From contig CM065300.1 in NCBI GenBank assembly GCA_032871835.1, positions 72,400,017 to 72,464,016 on the forward strand: 64,000 bases of DNA, in the 5' to 3' direction. Origin of the DNA: Dipteronia dyeriana (lineage: Eukaryota; Streptophyta; Magnoliopsida; Sapindales; Sapindaceae). Positions 56,506-64,000 of the stretch are shown here, piece after piece (position 1 is the stretch's first letter; each line of letters opens with the position of its first letter). Below the pieces are notes generated by a model, which was not told the DNA's origin, did no database searches, and worked only from the letters and a program-made list of their open reading frames with translations. The position numbers and the translations under genes are program-made.

Positions 56506-58503
56506 ATGGATCCTAACCAGCAGCCTTATTTTCCGGACGGTTTGAATATGCTCAACGATGAATTTGATATTTCAGAACCGACCCATACTCAAGCGGGACC
56601 TTTTGGTTCCGGCGTTACACCAACATCACGTCCCAAAAAATTAACATCAGATGTGTGACAATGTTTCAACATAGTCCAAATGACACTCCCAAACGGGGCG
56701 TCTGGTCTCAGAGCTAAATGTAAGTTTTGTCATAAGAATTATGCTACAAGTACGGGGGGAACCGAACATTTGAGACGGCATATGCACAAATGTATGCCTG
56801 CACATGGACAGGTAGATACTACAACCTATACACAGCTTCAACGGCACCCAGACGGGTCCGTTACGACGTGGCAGTTAGACGCCATGCACGCTAGAGAGTG
56901 CTTGGCACGATACATTGTACAAACTGATCAACCGATCAGTATTGGTGAGAGTCCATTTTATAAAGAATTAATCACATCTGCATATAACCCCCAATATGAA
57001 CCTGTTTCTAGAACCACCACTAGAAATGATTTGATATGATTGTTTGAAACCGAAAGGGATGACTTAGTTGCTGAAATACAGCATTTAAGTGTCCCTGTTG
57101 CATTAACTTCTGATATTTGGAATGCATGTTCCAAACAGGACTATTTATGTATCACGGGACACTATTTAGATTCTGATTGGAGGATAACAAAAAGAATTTT
57201 TGGTTTTCGTCCTATGGATTTTGCACATACCGCAGAAAACATTTTTAATGTCATAATGAAAGTTTTAGAAACTTATGAAATCACGCATCGCATTCTTTCA
57301 ATTACATTTGATAATGCATCTGCAAATACTAGCTTTATTGCATTGTTTGTTGCAAGAAATATCCCGCAAGATGGATGTTATTTCTTCCATCAACGGTGTG
57401 CATGCCATATTATAAATTTAGTTGTACAGGCTGGTTTAAAGCAGGTAAGCGACCAAATAGATCGCATCAGAGATGCCATTTCTTGGATTTGCAGTTCTAA
57501 TTCTAGATTCAGTGAATTCAAGAGACATTGTAAATTAAACGGTCTCAAACCCCGACGATTTCAAACTGATATGCCGGTAAGGTAGAACTCTACTTATTTA
57601 ATGTTGCAAAATTGTTTGGAATATGATACAACCATTACATGTTTTTATATCATGAAATTGACCGAAACAGGACAACTTAGTCCAAAATTACTTTCCACAG
57701 ACGATTGGTATGTGGCAAAGATTTTTGATCAATTTTTAAAGATATTTTACAATGCCGCTGTAACTCTTTCCGGGGTATATTACCCCACATCTTCCCAGGC
57801 AATCCATCAGATAGTGGAAATGTCTGAACTGTTAAACAGTTATAGAGAAGATGAACATCTAGGCGCTGCAGTTGTTGTCATGGAGACAAAGTTGAAAAAA
57901 TATTGGGCTAACATTCCCTTACTTTATGCCTTAAGTGCTATAATAGATCCCAGGGTTAAATTATCTGGTTTAGAAGTTTTGCTTGAGTTTATTGGTATTA
58001 ATTTGTCAATAGATTATTCAGAACAAATTACTGACATTCGAACCAAGTTGTTCGAGATTTTTCATATTTATGAGACCAGGTTTGGCAACATTGACATCCC
58101 CCAATCAACACGACCGGAGACAGAGCCGAAGCAAACAAGTTGGAGCCTTCTGAAACGAAGAAAAAAAGACAAATCAGCAAGTACTTCTTCAGGGTAAAGA
58201 TCTAGCCCATCTTCTTGTACCGAACTTATTAGGTACCTTGAAGCACAGTTCGATGCTGTTGAAGACAAGGAAGAGTTTGATTTGTTGTTATGGTGGAAGA
58301 CCTATACGTACAGGTATCCAGTTCTGTCACACTTAGCACGTGACGTACTGGTTATTCCAGTGTCAACGGTGTCTTCAGAACAAGCTTTCAGCACCAGTGG
58401 ACGCATAATTGAACCAAGAAGAAACTGTTTGTCTCCAGAGATGGTGGAGGTATTAACATGCCTTCGGGATTGGGAGCATGCTAAAAAAGGTTACAAGATC
58501 TAA
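56506..58503 (+). pseudogene. hAT transposase (BED finger, hATC)
   Basis: One frame from ATG 56506 to TAA 58503 with four internal stops (about 56656, 57037, 57583, 58195) and no frameshift until the end; the length would be about 665 residues, normal for plant hAT. A BED-type zinc finger with AKCKFCHKNYATSTGGTEHL and RRHMHKC (residues about 70-95) comes first. The catalytic core includes LTSDIWNACSKQDYLCITGHY, ITFDNASANTSF and the CACHIINLVVQAGLK motif. A YRYPVLSHLARDVLVIPVST hATC dimerisation domain, SSEQAFSTSGRIIEPRRN, closes it. A shifted frame after 58497 continues with an Asp/Ser-rich tail to a stop at 58581. It resembles domesticated RICESLEEPER-type genes, but the stops and intact ends argue for a transposon copy. 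Confidence 0.85.
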
Positions 58504-58917
58504 CTGTAGATAAAGAACTTAATCTAAATTTCGACAATCTATATATTGATGACTCTTCAGGTAGTGGCCAGGGCCAGAACTAGGTTATACTTTTACATAT
58601 GTATTTATTATTTACTTGTAAGTTGTAAAACGGTTGCACTCTTTTTTCCTTACAAAGTTTTTATCCCACTGGGTTTTTCTTGGTAAGGTTTTTAATGAGG
58701 CAATCATGTAGATATGTATTACTGAATTCCATAAGTGAAAAATAAATAAATAATTAAAAAATTGTTCGTTCTCTTTATTCATTTCAAATCCTAATAATTG
58801 TTCGTTCTCTTCATTCATTTTAAATTCTAAACCCTTAACAATAAACTATAAATCCTAAACCCTATACCCTAAATCCAAAAAAACGTAATTTGGAAAAAAA
58901 ATTAGACCAAAAAACTA

Positions 58918-59108
58918 ACCCGCCGGAACAGACCCGTTATGCCTGGCCCGACCGGCCTGGCACGGAACGCAGGCACGGCCCACCCAGCCTGAGGCAGGCC
59001 GGCGTGCCGTGCCGGGCCTGCTTCTCTGGAAACAGGCCGGCCTGTTTCCAGAAATGGACTGGCCAAGCAGTCCCTAATGGGTCGGGCCAGTCCATTTTTA
59101 CACCTTTA
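58918..59108. repeat. GC-rich palindromic right end of the hAT element
   Basis: A perfect 28-bp palindrome lies at 59025-59052 (TCTGGAAACAGGCC and its complement). Other GGCCGG, GGCCCG and GCCTGGC words mirror those of the left end. The inverted repeat ends at 59108. Confidence 0.8.
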
Positions 59109-59116
59109 GTTGCTCG

Positions 59117-60232
59117 TAGCAAGTACTCCAACGGTTGACGACTTAACAACTTGCAAACACTTATAATTTCCTTGTGTACCCATTACTTTACAATAAGAGT
59201 CATTGCTTTCTAATTCTATACTATTTTTTGGTCTTTTTATATCCGTTTGTTGATCAATAAATAGAACAATATTGATAAACCATCGAATCATTCTTTTTTT
59301 GATCTCCTTTCATTTTTTTCTAAGTAGAATGGCATGAAAAAAAGAAAAAAGAAGAACCATTTAGAATAAGTTAATAACAAAGCAAAGTGCGATCAAACCT
59401 TTTTATTAAAATAAAGTTATTTCATTCTAAACTTAGCATCATTGTGGTCCCATTTTCATTTCTTTTTCTACATTAGTTCCTTTCACTTTTTCAAATGTTA
59501 CGACCGTCTGCTTTTGATACTTGTCTTGATGATGAGTCATCTCTGTGACGTCATCTATTTTACATCACTCGCTGTTTTGAGTCTTTCTCTGATATTTTAA
59601 GAAATTTTTGGTACTTTCAAATGTTTGAAATTTTATCTAGTTAGAAATTAATATTATTTGGCCAGAACTCATTACTCAATGGATGGAATTTGTTTTTATA
59701 TTTTAGGCTTTTAGCTATGTTTAGTCGGTAAATAAAAGAGTAACTTTGTACCATCACCGTAGGAGCCGATTAGAGGAATTAAAGATTCATGAATCATGAA
59801 AATAAAATGAGAGTAAATCAAAGAAATTTGATTGTTTAAACTTCATTTCTAATATTTATATATAAATATGATTTGACGGTAAACTGTGCTTGTTGGGTTT
59901 GAGCTGAACCACGTATGATGTATCAAAATAATTATTGATAATTGAGCCATGGTATGGTCAACGAAGGAGAAGACCTGTATTGCGGCAGGACTTGAGGTGG
60001 AAGTGTCCACACTTGGTGGTGTTGTGACACGAGGAAAATGCTCAAGTAAGAAACTAAGAAAATCATTTCACGTCATCTCGTCATATATGTCAATAGAACA
60101 TTAGAACATTAGAACATTAGAACATACGGGATGAGAGCATCCCTCATCCCTACTGCTACGGTGCTACCTGGGGCCTGCCTTTCTCTATCCATTAATGTTA
60201 AATTTTTATAATTCATAACGATTAGTTTCACG
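59117..60232. other. Non-genic region
   Basis: No coding region supported. There is a 3-4 copy run of ATTAGAAC at about 60095-60122. An 8-bp hAT duplication lies at the left edge. Nothing else stands out. Confidence 0.5.
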
Positions 60233-60240
60233 GTTATGAA

Positions 60241-60585
60241 TAGGGATATCAAAATAACTAGCCATTCGAGAAATATATATATATATATTTTATATTTTTT
60301 ATTATTATTTTGTTCTTTTTTGTTTCTTTTAATGTTAAGTTTAAAAATTATATATTGAATTTTTAATATTTATGAGATGATTTAATTTCAATAATTTTTA
60401 GAATTACCTTGTATATTTTATCATATTCATTTATTATTTAATAAATAATTTTGATTTGGATAAACGGGTAGGGATGAGAAAAGCATACCCCGTCTCTTCC
60501 CATTATGCTCCATATATTGTGGGGTTTTATGTAAGAATGGAGTTTGAAAGGGACCGATCCCGCTCCCGCTCCATTGACATCTCTA
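60241..60585. mobile_element. Small hAT-like MITE
   Basis: 345 bp flanked by GTTATGAA (60233-60240) and GTTATAAT (60586-60593), six of eight bases equal. The ends are TAGGGATATCAAAATAA and (reverse complement) TAGAGATGTCAATGGAG, similar to the plant hAT start TAGGGGTGTCAAT. A GATCCCGCTCCCGCTCC block lies near the right end. The decayed duplication suggests an old insertion. Confidence 0.65.
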
Positions 60586-60593
60586 GTTATAAT

Positions 60594-61126
60594 CTAAATA
60601 CAAAAGTTTTGCATACCATAGCCATACAACTACCAAAATATCCCTTCGACATCTCTTCCTCCGATCCCTCATTTCTCTAACTCATTTTTCACTCACCATA
60701 ATAACCCGTCTTGTAAACGTTTTTCGGTTTCTATTTTTCAAAAATAAAAATAAAAATGAAAACAGTATTTTTGGTTTCAGTTTCGAATTCTGAAAACGCC
60801 TCTGGTAGCATATACCGAAAGCTGTATTTTGAAAATAAAAACGAAAAAAACGTGTCTGTTAAGTTAACCGAAAACTATCAAAAATTGAAATATCAATTTT
60901 AATATTTTGTTTAATATTATTACAACTATAAATAAATTGATTAAATAATTAACCAATATAATTTTTGTATAGTAAATTTTAAATTAAACAAAAGTAGCAA
61001 ATCAAAAATTAATTCAAAAAAACATATCAAAAAATGAATTAATCAAAACTAAACTCTTAAATTATAAATAAATAATTATAATATTATATTATTATATACA
61101 CATTATAATAAATAATATATATTATA

Positions 61127-61164
<38 letters not shown>

Positions 61165-62420
61165 ATGAATGCTTTTATATATATATAAGTGAGACACTTT
61201 GGTCATTTGAAAATCTTATCCCGTCTTGTCCTAACCATATCAAACGCATAACAGTATAATTAATAGTTTAAAAAAAATGATTTTTCTTATTTAAAAAAAG
61301 TGAAAAACAAAAAATAGAAACAAAAACAAAAAACAAGTATTTTGTGTTTTTCAAATCTTTCACTTTTAACACTGGTTTTGTTAATTTTTTTTTGTTTTTT
61401 AAAAATAAAATGAAAAAGGTTAACGAACGCGTTATCGGAATCGTTTTAAAAAAATAAAAACGAAAACGGATTGAAAAACAGCTGCAGAACGGGACTTAAG
61501 TTATTATACAAAATAAATCAACATTTATTAAACTTAAGTGATCGATGCTTGACAAAATTCAAAGAATTTTTTTTATAAATAATCATAAATGTGTATGAAC
61601 AAGGAAATAATGAGGAAACCAACATAGACAGCAGAGAATATGACGACCACGTAACGTAAAGGTGGTGGTGCTTCTTTCAAAAGAAAAAAAAGGTGGAGAT
61701 GTTGTGGGATCATGAGAGGCTTCTTGTCACTTTGTGATCAGCCACACAGAGTCTTCTGTTTTCATTATTTGGTGTAAACTGTGAGTTGAATTGAAAGGCA
61801 TTTGTGCCTGCCTTACAAATATATGGCTTTGAAAATAGGGTGATCTCTTATTCTCTTGTTACTTTGTCTTTATCAAAACATGTATCTCTATTTATTGCTA
61901 TAGCTTTGTTCAGAGTTGAAATAAATCTTGACAAATTAGGCATTCAAACATTCCCATATTTCCAGAGAGAATTACTATCAATCTTGGTGCGGCTCCTTCA
62001 TATGCGGTTATGATTATGACCTAATTAAATATAAATATATATATTTCACTTCTTTAATTATATTTTTAAATACATATCCCTTCGATATATGAAGGGATTA
62101 TCTCAATCCAAACTAATTTCTCATCAACATGAAATGCATATTTAGCTAAATTAAACCATCTGCAACTTTGTTGGAAATTCGAACCAGCCTCTTGAATCAC
62201 CAAGTGGTTATTACAAAAAACGAAGTCTTCGAGGAAATCAATACAATAATCATGTGTCTGATCAACAACAAGAATTATCTCCTCATCTAAATTTTATATT
62301 CATGTTTGGTAATAAAATGATATCAATACTAATGTTAATGCTATAAATTAAACTAATGTTAATTTTAAGATGCTTATTATTATTATTATTATCTTTACAA
62401 AAATCCTTATGCAAGATATT
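60594..62420. other. AT-rich non-genic region
   Basis: An AT run at about 61131-61160 and stretches of AAAAC/GAAAAC words (60730-61480, looking like repeated 'AAAACGAAAA' text on both strands) fill this part. A short frame at 61804-62013 shows no domain. I see no gene. Confidence 0.5.
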
Positions 62421-62424
62421 ATGA

Positions 62425-62890
62425 TATATCTGTCTTGCCGAAGACTCCTCTTTTTTACGAAGAAGACTTCTTTCATTTGTCTAAATTGTTTTTTCCGTAG
62501 TTATTGAATAAAATAAGAAAATTAAACAAGATAACTGGTGTCTTATCGAAGACTTCTTTTATACATCAAATATTTGTTGATCTGTCTTGCCGAATACTCC
62601 TTTCATTTGTCTAACATGCATGATTTCTTTGCATTTTATTGAATAAAATATGAAAATGCACATGACATCAAACAAGATAACCTGGCGTGTTTATCTTATC
62701 GAAGACTTCTTTTATATATAATATATTTGTTGATTTGTCTTGCCAATCTAACATGATTTCTCGGCACATTCATCAAATAAAATAAGAAATATCAGAAAAT
62801 GCATATGACATTAAACAAGATCAATGATATCGTGGTGTGTCTAACTTATCGAAGACTTCTTTTATACATCAAATATTTGTTGATATGTCT
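62425..62890. repeat. Tandem repeat of about 150-165 bp, three to four units
   Basis: Each unit has TATCGAAGACTTCTTTTATA, ATATTTGTTGAT-TGTCTTGCC, TCTAACATG, an AAATAAAATA-GAAA stretch, ATGACAT-AAACAAGAT and then GTGTCTTATCG again. Repeats of the GAAGACTTCTT core are at about 62464, 62547, 62700 and 62850. The copies differ by small deletions. Confidence 0.75.
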
Positions 62891-64000
62891 CAGTCGTATC
62901 ATGAATGAAATTGGAACATGCAAGTACCGACCAATTTCTAAGTTTTACCAAGTGGGATTCACGCGGAGAGCAAAACACAAGATAGTCTTGCCTGAACTTA
63001 TTCATACAAACAAATCCATTCATCGGAACATGAAACATTAATTCTAGTACATAATTGAATCCTAATATTTCTTTGTTGAAAAGTTTCAGTCAGCATGCTG
63101 TAAACTTATTTAAGCTAGCGAAATTTGAATCCAAACCATGTGTTAATTTTCTTTTTCTTAAGCAAGGTATGTATTTATCGATATTTTCTTACCCTATCTA
63201 TCTAGACCAGGTATTTTTTTGAAGCTTTTTGCTATTAGTAGGATTCGAACAGCCGACTTGGAAGTTATTTACCAAAACCCCAAACTCGTCCATCGACCCG
63301 TTTGTATTTATCGATTTTATTATAAAAGACCTGTTCTTTTAGTCCAACATATACACATGAACGATATGATCTCTGTGTCTAACATATACACATGAACGAT
63401 CTCTCTGTAATATACATTGCTAAATTAATGAAAATTAGAAACATGCACATTTCATCTGACAAAAAATATATATATATATATAACGTAGTATGTCTGATTG
63501 TCTGCCTCACTGAAAACTTCTTTTGTATGTTTAACATGTATTGATATTTCCGCACGAATGTATCTACCTAAGCAATTTCATTGCTTTATGGTTTTATGGT
63601 GTATTTTACTTGAATTCACCGTACAAACCAAAACCCGCTCAGAAATATGAAACAATCAAGGATATACGACTGAAAAGTGAAGATAACTTTGTTGAAAAGT
63701 TCCAGTGATCAACATGTTAAAAGCTAGAGGAATTTGAATCAAAACCGCTTGTTAATACAACAAAATAATGTGGATGTTATAAATTTAATTTGCTATATTT
63801 CAATAATTTAATTATTTTTTATTTATTACACCTTTTATTATTAATATTAATCAATAAGTCATAGACATTTTAATTTAAAACAAATGTTTCCAAATCGTCT
63901 ATTATTATATATGATTAACATATATCATAATAATTAACTTTAAATAATTAAAAAAAACAAAATAATAACATTAATTTCTTCAAATTAAAATATTACCACA
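62891..64000. other. Dispersed copies of the same repeat, no gene
   Basis: A block TTTGTTGAAAAGTTTCAGT...GCTAG-GAAATTTGAATC-AAACC at about 63072-63145 recurs at about 63687-63745. A CTGAAAACTTCTTTTGTATG near 63510 echoes the tandem repeat. This suggests a larger unit of about 615 bp. Short frames (62799-63041) lack domains. The last 250 bases are plain AT. Confidence 0.6.

Larger units (their letters stand above)
55367..59108 (+). mobile_element. hAT DNA transposon, TSD ATTGCTCG/GTTGCTCG
   Basis: 3742 bp between ATTGCTCG (55359-55366) and GTTGCTCG (59109-59116), an 8-bp duplication with one change. Terminal inverted repeats: left TAGTGGTGTAAAAGTGGGCC, right (reverse complement) TAAAGGTGTAAAAATGGACT. 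Both ends are GC-rich and palindromic, in contrast to the AT-rich middle. A transposase frame runs 56506-58503 in the same orientation. Apart from four nonsense codons and a late frameshift the element is complete, so it is an old autonomous copy or a member that moves with help. Confidence 0.9.

Noticed and set aside
58890..59149. Open frames at the hAT right end
   Set aside because: Same reason as the left end; low-complexity GC palindromes.
63231..63300. GATTCGAAC followed by a tRNA-like stretch
   Set aside because: On the minus strand the T-loop is partial and no D arm or acceptor stem is present.
1..64000. CRISPR arrays, rRNA, riboswitches, bacterial operons
   Set aside because: No regularly spaced direct repeats with unique spacers, no rRNA signatures and no prokaryotic gene layout; the window is plant nuclear DNA.

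Overview
The window looks like a transposon-rich stretch of a eudicot nuclear genome. It is AT-rich and full of nested LTR retrotransposons of plant-type lineages, with short inverted-repeat elements and one multi-exon, intron-containing gene of a plant-specific bHLH subfamily. I cannot name the species. No rRNA, tRNA, CRISPR array or bacterial-style operon is supported.

Layout. 1-9.3 kb: remains of a minus-strand SIRE/Maximus-like Ty1-copia element (long 3' LTR, polypurine tract, an ORF of the 'putative plant transposon protein' type, gag), whose pol is gone, next to a plus-strand solo-LTR-like segment. 9.35-20.6 kb: a second minus-strand Ty1-copia element with decayed gag, protease, integrase, RT and RNase H and a long leader. 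It has been hit by a Harbinger-like MITE (TSD TAA) in integrase and by a 4.7-kb non-autonomous LTR element (TSD CATTA) in gag. 20.6-25.6 kb: a decayed minus-strand Ty3-gypsy element inserted beside the copia 5' LTR. 25.6-26.6 kb: an LTR fragment and a CACTA terminus.

27.1-29.5 kb: the only convincing host gene, a five-exon bHLH35/bHLH27-like transcription factor (242 aa, minus strand, consistent splice sites, TATA box, G-box). Beyond it lies a Mutator-like element (30158-34442, 9-bp TSD) carrying a MITE and a 2350-bp solo LTR (TSD GGTGG). 35-41 kb holds several MITEs, a local 93-bp tandem duplication, and a hAT-type MITE inserted in the arm of another inverted-repeat element.

41.2-53.8 kb: a complete but mutated Ty3-gypsy Tat-lineage element with two 1178-bp LTRs, gag, protease, RT, two RNase H domains, integrase, tandem repeats, and a long antisense ORF between pol and the 3' LTR. 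55.4-59.1 kb: an almost complete hAT DNA transposon (8-bp TSD, four in-frame stops). 60-64 kb: a hAT MITE and a family of roughly 150-bp tandem repeats, otherwise unremarkable.

The genes do not form a pathway. The story is one host gene in a locus built by successive insertions whose order can be read from target-site duplications: copia before MITE and before the non-autonomous LTR element; Mutator-like element before MITE and before solo LTR; inverted-repeat element before hAT MITE. The most unusual pieces are the antisense ORF of the Tat element, the leader-only LTR element, the gene-fragment-like content of the Mutator-like element, and the palindromic ends of the hAT element. All coordinates and similarities were read by eye, without alignment or database search.
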